From the NCBI GenBank assembly GCA_958450325.1, contig OY288249.1:62312166-62376165 (forward strand): a DNA stretch of 64,000 bases, in the 5' to 3' direction. Below, piece by piece: positions 22,515 to 32,159 of this stretch (positions are counted from its first letter, which is position 1; every line of letters begins with the position of its first letter). The notes beneath the pieces are model-generated. The model worked only from the letters and a program-made list of their open reading frames with translations. It was not told the DNA's origin and ran no database searches. The DNA comes from Agrostemma githago. Its lineage: Eukaryota > Streptophyta > Magnoliopsida > Caryophyllales > Caryophyllaceae. Made by a program: the position numbers and the translations under genes.

Positions 22515-22559
22515 CCTGTAACACAAAGAGCCGCTGCCTGCTCTGCTTCTGCTAGTGCT

Positions 22560-23045
22560 GGGGTAGTCTACTGACGGATTTTTTTTCCCCTTAATTATGA
22601 TTATTATAACTAATGCAAGCGTTTCAAATCTCAGGAGAACGGCAGTAAATATGAAATATGAATATCTCCCCCAAATTGGTACTCGATTGCAAAACTGACT
22701 CTAATCCACTTGCAAACGTACCCAAATTTTTATTTATGATCTTCGTATGACTCATATCATATACTCCGTAGTACATGGTCAAATATTTACCACTCTAATA
22801 GAAAAGATAAAGAATAAAGAATTTTATTACTCGGACTTAGGAACCATGCTTTGTACGAGTATTATCGAGTTAAATGCGTGACATTTGACATGTTATAATG
22901 ATATGATGGATAATCCATCATAATTGGCAAATGTATTCACGGAATCACAAATTCAAGGGTGCACAAAAATCATGGATAGATGGTCTTTAATTAAATTATT
23001 GAGAGATACTCCGTATCTTTTTCTATATTTTATTCTCTTTTTATG
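22560..23045. other. Intergenic, receptor kinase upstream region
   Basis: AT-rich, no gene or bounded repeat recognised. Confidence 0.5.
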
Positions 23046-24294
23046 AGTAAAACTCATGAGGATGACTTAAACTATCATCAAATGTAGCTTTAAGACCTCA
23101 ACTATAATCATGTAGTTATAAGGATCTTGTGTTGTATATACGTATTGACTAAAATACCCTTATCATTTTTTTATAACTTATACTCCGTACTCCATAGTAA
23201 TATTTTCTTAGAAATGAAGATGGTGTAATGTTACTTTACGTTATCAGTATCCACAACAACTTCTACGACGTATCATCATGAAAAAATGACCATATTTTTA
23301 CTACTAAAACAAATGTTCTAAAATACCTCCAATTTTTTTTTTCTATAAAGCAATAGTATTAGAAAATATATATATTCTAAAAACAAAAAAAATATGCGTA
23401 CATATTTTTCAAAGATATATCCTTGTGAATAAAAAGGTGGTAATTTTTCTACATACTACATATTACTCCGTACTTTTTATTAATACGAACATATCTCAAT
23501 ATTGACGAAATATTTCATAATGGTTGGTGTAACCAATTGATATTATATCTTAATTACAATATTTCAACATTCATCAATAATAAACGTGGATACGTGATCA
23601 TGATGCAAATAAAATAAAAGTTAATGAAATTATGCATGTAATTTACAAATTAAAATATCGAAAGGGGGTAATAAAAAATTTTATTTCCAAATAAAAATAT
23701 CCAACTATACAAAAAAACATAGATAAAAATTAGTGAAAAAACATACTTTGTTTATTTTTACAACTTATTAAAGATATAAGGAGTACTTGATTTTAGTGTT
23801 TTATTTTTCACTTATAATACCTATATAGAAATAATTATAAAAATTACTCATACTTAGTATGCTATTTTATGATAATATTTTTTTTTTGAATTTTCGAAAA
23901 AAAAATACTCCGTACTAAGTATTATTAATCGGGTTGCGAGCAAGCTTTGTGGGTCTTGTTACTCTTGTACTATTGTACCATGGAAAAAGAACGAATGATC
24001 GAGTCGAGTCAAGTTTTGACTTTATTTACGGAGTTTTTTTTTTTTTTTTTTTTTTTTGAAAATATAGAATTTTATTTATCCCCTTCATATATTTCATAAA
24101 ATTACATGTGTATTTCATAATTTCATTAACTTTGACTTTATTCTATTTATAAGTTATGGAGTAAAAAAGTATAAGGCCATTTTAGTCCAATGCATGTGAT
24201 GAGGTCGTTAAAGCTACATAATTACTCATAGTTGAAGACCTTAAAACTATACTTGATGATAGTTTGAGTAGTTGATACGATTATGTGTTTTACT
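23046..24294. mobile_element. Long terminal-inverted-repeat element (MULE/foldback-like)
   Basis: The left 140 bp (from AGTAAAACTCATGAGG through AAACTATCATCAA, CTAAAATACCCTTAT and ATAACTTAT) matches the reverse complement of the right 140 bp (AGTAAAACACATAA, AAACTATCATCAA, CTAAAATGGCCTTAT, ATAACTTAT) at roughly three quarters identity. The interior is AT-rich and noncoding, with a 24-base poly-T at 24034-24057. No exact TSD could be assigned, so the ends may be off by several bases. Confidence 0.65.
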
Positions 24295-26069
24295 TTTAGT
24301 CTACATAATACACACATGGTTGAGCAATGCCTGAGTTGAGGGCCCCCTATAATTTGTACTCTACTACCTACGGAGTATTTGCAAATGACATGAATCAGTG
24401 ATCTAATCTCAGAAAGAAGCTACTCCGTAATAAATAATTAGGGAGGTTTCTTTCTTAAGTTGGTGCAGCAATTACGTATGTACGTGGCTCTATGCCTCTA
24501 TCTTTCTCTTTCACTCTTTTGTCCTCCCATGCCTTTTACACTGTTCATATAAGTCAAATTCCGACTGCCAATTTGGGCCCTCTTCTCAAACCTCAATCAT
24601 TTTTCTCCACAATTCCTAGTATTAATAAGTTAAAAATAGAATACAAAATGTTGATCTTGAGGGCTCGCTTGAAATAAGGATAAATGTATCGGGAGTAATA
24701 AAGCTAAAATGAACTACAAGTGAAGAAAAGCAGTGATGATACTTAAAAAGTTCACGATTTTATCGTATTCTGTTTGTTGTTGGTCCAAGGAAGCGTATAC
24801 TTCAAACACTTGAGACAACCCTTTTTCTGTTTTATGCGTTTGCCCTAAAGAATGAGATATGTGTGATGTGTCCCCTTTGTACCTTGTTTGGCCAGCATTT
24901 TTTTATGTTTAACTATATTCTTTCTTTGTGGTAGGAAATTTGAAAAGCAAGCAAGGTTCCTAGAAAAAAGGGAGGAGCTCAAGAACTTATAAGAAACGGT
25001 ATTTGAATACATACCGTTAATAAGAAACGTTTCACAGGACAAAGGCAACTAATTTTGATTGAGGTAGTATTATGTGTGAGACAATTGATCGACATTGATT
25101 CTGCATTCACTTGACTTTTCAACCTTTAGCAAAAACTTTTAAATACAAAACGCAACCACATTGAATTTATGTGAAAATTCAAAATCAAATTGTGTGTATT
25201 AATTGGAGTCATTAGTTGAGGGAGGGATTTCAGACAGAATTTCAGTAGTAGTTATCCAAGTAGAAAGGTTGGGGCCACCCACACCCACTGTGATCCATTC
25301 ATCCATCCATGTTCGTCCACCTTATTACTAGTAATCACACCAATGGACTGACCTTTCTTCCTTTTGGGCTCAAAGTAATTTATGGTCGCTTGGTAGGTAA
25401 TCTATCTATCTATCTATCTATCTCATATTCATTCTGAATAAAGGCTGCACCCTTGTAGGAGTATTGTAAAACACTCCATTAGACGTGTTTTGTGTCAATT
25501 CTCATACTTTGAGTCATATCATGTGTTTGCTTATTGTATCTTTAGTTGCATTTTATACAAGTACTCCGTACACTGAATACTAATCCTGCCCATCTAATCT
25601 AATCTAATCTTCCATAACCAAAAATAGATTTGGGAAGCAGAAGATACTACCAGCTACCCTGTTTAGTTTACTTTAAACTGATTTAGAAGGGGTCTCTTTG
25701 CCTCGAGTTGTTCCGTTTACGCTTTTTAGTTCTCTTTTTCCATAGTTTTTGGGTTTAATCCTGCTTCTGTGCACCAAAAAAAAGACCCTGCAAACTCATT
25801 TCCATTGGACCCTTGATTAAACTCGACCTCACTTGTTACCAAATGATAACCCAACCCGACATGAACTTGACTCAATTCAAAGGATGATAAGACCACATAA
25901 TTTCAAAATTTCTCAAGCAAAAAAAGTGAGATAGGGCATTTGGATAGAAGATGGGGAACTATTTAAGATATGTAAGAATTCTCTACTTGTTCCATAAACA
26001 GCTTTGATTTTGGATAATCTAGTCAAACGAGAAGCAAAAAGGCGTACTCAGTTGGATAGAGCAGAAGAG
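24295..26069. other. Intergenic, no gene seen
   Basis: Only short frames occur. A (TCTA)n microsatellite of about 6.5 units lies at 25400-25426. The right part should include the 3' UTR of the CPP1-like gene. Confidence 0.5.
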
Positions 26070-27570
26070 CTATTTCAGATATGTAGAAGCCACCCATAGA
26101 AGCACATAGCTTATCAGCGAGCTCATAACTTCGAAGCTTCTGAGCCCTTTCAACAGTGGTATTGGAGGAATGATAGATACCATCAGAAAGGTGCCTAACA
26201 GCCATGAGAAAATATAGGCTCCGGCCCTGCATCATAAGAAGCATATTTCAAGACTTGATATATCATACTCTATATAGTACTACTCCTCAACAAATAAGGC
26301 CTCCAGCAAACAGCAGGCTCAGGAGGCGATGCAGTGCAGCCACTGCTACATCACAGTAAAAAGGGAAGCCATAAGTGAGAACTACGAAGTTCACTTTATT
26401 CTACTAAAACCCAGAATCATAAAATAGTTAATTAGCTGGTCTTTCGCTCATTTGGAAGTGGAATCATGGTGTTAGTTAATACTTCTCCGTATGATGCTAT
26501 GGTAATAAGGGTAGATCATCCTCAATTTTTATATAATAGAAGGAATCGTGTGGTCTACGAACTGAATACGGAGTATCATGTAAAAATGTGCATTAAGTTT
26601 TCACTTATGATTGAAACTTGTTTTTACCCAGGTTGAAAGAAAGAAAGAAAAGAAAATCTGATCACACGCATTGGATTTGCAACCCGAACAAACCAAGTGA
26701 AACAAATAAGTATAAGGGTGTGATCATATAGCACATACCCATAAAGGAAAGCACGGAGTTTGCTCTGGAGCCTGCTATGGATGAAATATATCGTAGCCAC
26801 CAAAGAAATAGCAACTTGAAGGGTGGGGCCTTCTTCGGTAGGAAAGAGGACAGTTAAGACACCAAGCACCAAGAATGCAATAGATGTTTTGACAATGAAT
26901 TTGGTGTCCACAGGAGTCCGGAATCTGCTAAGAACTGCCTGCACATAACGGGACTGTGTCACGTCCCTTACTTTCTTTTTAATCTGTAGTTTAGGCCGCC
27001 TTCTCTCTTGAAACTGCTGCATAATGATTTTGTTATGAGCTGCTTCAATGGCATCAACGCTTGGTTGGTGAGCCGCATATCTTCGTAGTAAAAAGTTCCT
27101 TGCAGCATTAATTTCTTCCTCGGAGGCTTCACTGCTAATACCAAGTCTTTTGTACGGATCTTTAATGTTGATCCTCGGAAAGACATCTACATTACATTAT
27201 AATGAAATCATCCAAACTCAATCTTATGAACTACAAACAACCGCGAAGAGAAGATTACCAAATTGGTTATTCATAGCATCACCAAAGGAAGCATCCATAG
27301 CACAAACAATGGAACTATTCCGTGTTTGACACCGCTTGCTTACATTTAATGGCAAGCACTTTCTGAAAAACATAACTCAAGCACATTCAAACGCAGCCCA
27401 CAAGACTGTTTTACTTTGCAAAATGTACAAACGGGATGAAAATACCTTTCAAGTGGGAGAAACTTCCCAAATGTAGGTGAAGTGAGTATCGAAGATGCTG
27501 AAACTCTCCCATTTGATTGGCGAACAGGCAAGTGAAGACTAGAACCAGCTGCTAATCCGGCAGCAGACAT
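26070..27570 (-). CDS. Plastid CPP1/CDF1-like membrane protein (DUF3353, J-like domain), four coding exons
   Basis: Coding exons on the minus strand are 27446-27570, 27259-27362, 26739-27186 and 26070-26226. All junctions are GT-AG, and the joined length is 834 nt (277 residues plus stop). Exons 1-2 encode a serine-rich, basic leader typical of a chloroplast transit peptide. Exon 3 has the J-like segment (DPYKRLGISSEASEEEINAA), a basic linker (RRPKLQIKKKVR) and two hydrophobic spans around VLFPTEEGPTLQV. Exon 4 adds a third membrane span (FSWLLGTFLMVSIIPP) and the C-terminal SYVLLWVASTYLK. The family includes Arabidopsis CPP1/CDF1 (At5g23040), a chaperone-like protein that stabilises protochlorophyllide oxidoreductase, and the paralogue At3g51140. 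From remembered sequences this copy looks closer to At3g51140, so the CPP1 function should not be assumed. Confidence 0.92.
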
Positions 27571-27601
27571 ATCTTGCCCTAATTTATCAAATCCAATCCC
27601 T

Positions 27602-27955
27602 ACTGCATCAAAACATAACACATAATTCATACCTAAATCAAATCATATACTCCCACCATCCCAAATTTAGTGCGTGTGAGCAGTGAAAAAACAAACAAAA
27701 CCAAGAGGGGGGCTGTTTTTCATTGGGGCATTTCGTCGAACAGGTGATGGTCAACTAATAGGGGTTTATAACAAGTACTCCGTGTGAAACAAAAGAAGAA
27801 GGGGCGGAGATTACCAGAAAATATTACTCCGTAATTGTTGATGATGGAAATTTGCAAGCTTCTCAGTTCTCGTCTACCTACTTCACTCAACGGATAGAAG
27901 GACAACCTCCCTCGCTCACTCAGATGCTAATGGTAGAATGTACTCGTAGATGGAA
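27602..27955 (-). other. 5' UTR exon and leader intron of the CPP1-like gene
   Basis: A probable leader exon ends at 27815 (TTTCTG then GTAATC on the minus strand). The next exon begins at 27602 after TTTTGATGCAG and runs into the coding start at 27570. The outer limit near 27955 is approximate. Confidence 0.55.
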
Positions 27956-28030
27956 AGGAGAGAGGGTTTTGGGCCTTTTCGCAACACCTTTGTATGTTAA
28001 TAATACGTAAACTTTTAGTATGTACAGAAA

Positions 28031-28102
28031 TCCGTTGTAGTCTAGTTGGTTAGGATACTCGGCTCTCACCCGAGAGACCCGGGTTCAAGTCCCGCCAACG
28101 GA
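28031..28102 (+). tRNA. tRNA-Glu (anticodon CTC)
   Basis: A 72-nt gene with a perfect 7-bp acceptor stem (TCCGTTG/CAACGGA), a perfect anticodon stem (CTCGG/CCGAG) enclosing loop CTCTCAC, and a normal T loop TTCAAGT. The anticodon CTC reads GAG codons. One flaw: the outermost T-stem pair is C79-C95 (28079/28095), where plant tRNA-Glu normally has C-G. It is followed closely by a T run. It may be a working gene with one mismatch or a recent decayed copy. Confidence 0.9.
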
Positions 28103-28105
28103 ATA

Positions 28106-28110
28106 TTTTT
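28106..28110 (+). terminator. RNA polymerase III terminator of tRNA-Glu
   Basis: A run of five T residues begins four bases after the mature 3' end. Confidence 0.7.
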
Positions 28111-28690
28111 AAATTTTTGTTAAACACGTTTTTTTATACCAGGCCGTATATGGATTGAAATGCTTTTGAAATTTGAATGCTAGATGTGCAAAATTTGTAT
28201 GCGAGACTCTTATTCCTAGTTCTGAGTGAATGTACAAGCTCATGGATTGTATATATAAACCAGGTTAACACGACTTTGGACGTGAAACTGCAACTGCATT
28301 TAGTGCATTTTGAGTCTTTATTTGTCACACTCTATCTAGCAAAAGGAGGCCAAGATTAGCACATTTAAGAAATATTTGCAAGCTTACGGATCGTTTCAGT
28401 GGCGATATCCTTAGAAGGCCTGTTAAATAGCGAGCTTTTCTTAGTGTATTTTATATTGTTATTTGATAGGCAAGACTGATGGAACGGCGTTTACTTCCTT
28501 GAGTTTTAGACCAGAAGAAATTATCCGTCAAGTGTAAACCTATCTGTCTGAGATTATTAAAACTAGAGCGCATTTTATATGGCATGCATCAGTCGACTAC
28601 ATGATCTCAATGCATTACATAACTAGCTTCTAAGAAGTGTTCACTTGAGTTGTTAGCAATACAAGTTTCTATGATATGATGCAGGGGGTG
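28111..28690. other. Intergenic, no gene seen
   Basis: Short random frames only. The right side should carry the 3' UTR of the LRR protein gene. Confidence 0.5.
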
Positions 28691-30463
28691 CTAAGAGTGT
28701 TTACAGAGAGGGAGGGGAACACCACAGAGGCCTGGATTACCAAAAAATGCAGAAGCAGGAAAATTTGATCTATGAGGAGGTATCTTCCCACTTAGTCTAT
28801 TCCTTGACACATCAAATACTTTCAGCTTCCCCAAATTCAACACTTTTTTTGGGATACTTCCTCCCAACTTGTTACCTGACAATATAACTGTACTTAATTC
28901 CTTTGCATTCCCAAGTTCTTGGGGTATCCTCCCTGAAAGTCGGTTGCCAGCCATCGCCAGCACTTCCAATCCCGTCAACTTCCCCATCGACTTTGGTATC
29001 GATCCTCCTAGCGGGTTATTCGACAAGATTAAGGACATGAGCAACGGGCCAATGGTGGGTTTGTTGCCAATGTCACGGTCAAGGGGGCCTGTGAACTTAT
29101 TGTTAGACACGTCGATGAATCTATAGGCCTCACCTTCTCTGTCGAGAACATTGTTCAATGGGCCATACAAGTTGTTGGAGTGAAGATCAAGGTATGCAAG
29201 GTTAGCAAAGTGTTTGAACTCAACAGGGATGGAGGAGTGGAATCCGTTGTTGGACAAGTTTAGGGTATTCAACCCCATGCTTGCAAGCCATGAGGGCAGT
29301 TTGCCAGTGAGCTCATTACTCGACAAATCTAGGTAACTCACCCGTGAGGACGATAGCTGCTCTGGCAATAACTGCCCTTTCAGTCCGGTCCCAGCTAACG
29401 CTAAGCTATTGAGCGAATACATTGTGGTGATCCAATTTGGTATACTGAATTGTGCTAGTGGGTTATAGGATAGTTGCAAATTCACCAAGGTTTTCAGCTT
29501 ACCAAGTTGTGGGGGAAGAGGACCAACAAGCCGATTTTTTGTAAGATCTAAGGTTTGTAGACTCTTGAAATGGGAAAAACTCTGTGGGATTCGGCCTACA
29601 AGGCGGTTGTTGGACAAGACTAGATCAAGTAATTTGGGAAGATACCCTCCTAAAGTTGACGGGAGTTTTCCTGTGAGTTTGTTGTCATTGAAGTACATAG
29701 TTTCTATTTGGGAAAGATTACCCAAGGCATTTGGTAAACTGCCCTTAAACCTATTATAACCCAAATCAATATGCTGCAGCGAAACAAGTTGGCCTATGGA
29801 GTTAGGGATACGGCCTTTGAGTTTATTGCCGGAGAGGGATAAATATTGTAAGTGGTGGAGTTCACCTATGGCATTGCTTAAACTTCCACCAAACTCATTT
29901 TGGCCGAGATTCAATTCAACAAGTGAGTTGAGTGATTTAAAAAGAGAGTCGGGTATGGTGCCAGACAGTTTGTTGGCATTAAGGTAGAGGCTCTGAAGCT
30001 TTAGGAGCCGGGTAAATGAGGCAGGTATCGAACCATTTAGCTGATTTCCGTTCAGGAAAAGATGGGTTAAATGTGACAACTTGGCTAGCTCTTGAGGGAT
30101 GGGACCCCTTAGGTAGTTAAGATTGCTGAGGTCGATTAGTCGAAGATAAGTAAGGTTGCCTAGGAATGGCGAGAGTGTACCTGTCATGGTACTCATGAGC
30201 CACGAGCCCTGGTAGGATCGTGTGATGTTAATGACCCTGCCGTTAATAGGATCGCAACCCACACCAGCCCAATCGGTGCAGCAGTCTTTGCTCCCGACCC
30301 ATGTAGTAAGTAGGTTTGTTGGATCATGGACGATGTTATGCTTGAAATGAAGCAATGCCTCTTTGTCTATGACATTGCAGGAGTCTACCAATACGACTAG
30401 TGCAGAAGTAATTGAAATTAAAAGGAAAAGAAAGGTGAAGTGATTCTTTAAGGTGGTTTTCAT
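28691..30463 (-). CDS. Secreted LRR protein without kinase (DRT100/At1g33590-like), intronless
   Basis: One exon of 590 codons. Residues 1-28 form a signal peptide. An LRRNT_2 domain follows (DKEALLHFKHNIVHDP, then KDCCTDWAGVGC). About twenty plant extracellular LRRs (LxxNxLxGxIP) run to near residue 560. The C-terminal cap has a cysteine pair (FFGNPGLCGVPLPLC), and the protein stops five residues after the GVPLP motif. There is no transmembrane segment or kinase domain, so it should be apoplastic or wall-bound. It resembles the Arabidopsis At1g33590/At1g33610 group and DRT100-type proteins. Members have been linked to microbe interactions and other roles, but the substrate here is unknown. 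A TATATATA stretch at 30497-30505 lies only about 35 bp above the ATG. Confidence 0.93.
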   Translation of the reverse strand: MKTTLKNHFTFLFLLISITSALVVLVDSCNVIDKEALLHFKHNIVHDPTNLLTTWVGSKDCCTDWAGVGCDPINGRVINITRSYQGSWLMSTMTGTLSPFLGNLTYLRLIDLSNLNYLRGPIPQELAKLSHLTHLFLNGNQLNGSIPASFTRLLKLQSLYLNANKLSGTIPDSLFKSLNSLVELNLGQNEFGGSLSNAIGELHHLQYLSLSGNKLKGRIPNSIGQLVSLQHIDLGYNRFKGSLPNALGNLSQIETMYFNDNKLTGKLPSTLGGYLPKLLDLVLSNNRLVGRIPQSFSHFKSLQTLDLTKNRLVGPLPPQLGKLKTLVNLQLSYNPLAQFSIPNWITTMYSLNSLALAGTGLKGQLLPEQLSSSRVSYLDLSSNELTGKLPSWLASMGLNTLNLSNNGFHSSIPVEFKHFANLAYLDLHSNNLYGPLNNVLDREGEAYRFIDVSNNKFTGPLDRDIGNKPTIGPLLMSLILSNNPLGGSIPKSMGKLTGLEVLAMAGNRLSGRIPQELGNAKELSTVILSGNKLGGSIPKKVLNLGKLKVFDVSRNRLSGKIPPHRSNFPASAFFGNPGLCGVPLPLCKHS

Positions 30464-30986
30464 GTTTGGATCGATATGTAAGAGATCCAGTGTGTGTATA
30501 TATATTATTAATGCAGTCCTACGTTGTTTACTCCGATGACAGGCCAGTGGGTTGATAGGAGTGAGTGACTGGATAGTGACTAGACGGTAAGTCCACTAGT
30601 ACAGTAGTTAATGTTAAACTATTTGTGGTGTAAGTCTTCATGGAAAAGTGTTAAAAGAGTAATTAAGGCTTACGAGTTAAATGAGGCCAACGACTAGATT
30701 ACTAGACAGAGGATCATCGTGCAAATTAAGTTAAGCCGGAGACTTCAGACTTGATTACTTTGGCAAGCCATGTAAATTGTAAATACAGTTTTGAGTAGCT
30801 ATGATTTTCCTAACTAGTTAACTCCTCGTTTTGTCTCTACTTAAATATGTTTTGTATTCTTATTATACCCTTTGATGCATTTTTAGTAATACTTTGTACG
30901 TGAGGTGAGGTGAGATCAATTCATATCATGAAGCGATAGCTTTTATGATCTCTCATTTATCAAAGATAAATGAACTATCCTGATAT
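30464..30986. other. Intergenic, upstream of the LRR protein gene
   Basis: AT-rich promoter-side sequence. No other feature is recognised. Confidence 0.5.
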
Positions 30987-31002
30987 AATTATGTCAAATT
31001 TC

Positions 31003-31613
31003 AAGGAAAAACTTATTAGTTTTCACTTCCTAGTTTTGATAAATGAACTATCCTGATACGAAAGAAAAAAGCCTCCTCCCAGAAAAACTCTAGCCTCCAT
31101 CATTCATCTGGGGCTTCCATCGATAATTAATCGATGGTAAGCCCAAAAACTTATTAGTTTTCACTTCCTAGTTTTGATAAATGATATGCTATTCAAAAAA
31201 AAATCTCTCTTTTTATGGGAGTTTCGTCCTTTATTTCAAGGTTTTTGTCCTTTTGGTCAAGGTTTCGGTCCCTTACGTTGTTATGGGGCTTAGTTTTATT
31301 ATTATTGACAAGGGTAGTTTGTTGATGGTTCGTCGCACGTCTATTCAATGTCTACAAGTAATTTGTCAACGATCTTTGAGGCCAATAGAAGGCAAGTTTT
31401 CTCAAGTTCTGAATCAAACGAAGGATCCCCTCAACAAAAGCTGCAAGAAGATAGCGATACGAGGTCATGCCGAATTGTCAGATCATGTCTTGAGATCCTT
31501 AGTTTATAAGAGAAATTACTTTCTTTGGTTTTTATTGGATTTGATTGCAATTATAGGTATGCGTTGTAAGTGCCGTTTGGCGTTCGATTAATGAATTATT
31601 CTTCTCGCTCAAA
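31003..31613 (+). mobile_element. Truncated LINE-like insertion with 16-bp target-site duplication
   Basis: The 16-mer AATTATGTCAAATTTC occurs exactly at 30987-31002 and 31614-31629. The 611-bp insert ends with ATTCTTCTCGCTCAAAA, like the 3' ends of plant L1 LINEs. A long variable TSD fits target-primed reverse transcription. Oddly, a stretch of about 36 bp (ACTTATTAGTTTTCACTTCC and following bases) occurs twice inside, at about 31010 and 31150. A 136-codon frame inside is not a recognised protein. Confidence 0.6.
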
Positions 31614-31629
31614 AATTATGTCAAATTTC

Positions 31630-32159
31630 CTTCTAAATTATTTACCAAAAGTCTTATTAAAAAATAAAATTTGATTTATTAAAAAGAAAATTAAAATCAT
31701 GTCTTCTTATATTGAAAGCTTGCGTCCGTCTCAACTCTCTACTAACACTAAAATAAAACAAAACAGAAAAAAGTTCCTGTATGTGTTTGTATAGAGAGTT
31801 TCAGTCCGTCAATTCACTTGCGAATCAAAATTTGTAAAGGATGGATGAGAAAGTCGATAGTATCGAACTCAACCCTCTATCATTTTGTAAATTGCTATTT
31901 GCAGCTTTGTTTTAATGGAAATAAACATTCAACATCCTCAACATAATCTTGAATCAATAAGATTCAGCTCCAACTTGTACTCAACGATGCGCAGTAAAAC
32001 CATTCACGTTCAATTCATAACAATTCTCTAACTTCAAAAGAAGAATGCTAAATAATAATAAAAAAACAACGGAGTTATTTCATTGATCTAACCAGATCAA
32101 AACCATACACGGCTACATTCCCCGTTCATTAGTATAGGCTTAAGGGGCGTTTGTTGAAA
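31630..32159. other. 3' flank of spermidine synthase, no other gene
   Basis: AT-rich; includes the presumed 3' UTR of the spermidine synthase gene. Confidence 0.5.

Noticed and set aside
22338..22526. 63-codon N-terminal extension of the receptor kinase frame
   Set aside because: It precedes the signal peptide, overlaps the likely transcription start region just below the TATA box, and would give a protein longer than the family.
31181..31591. 136-codon open frame
   Set aside because: It lies within the TSD-flanked LINE-like insert and matches no protein I recognise.
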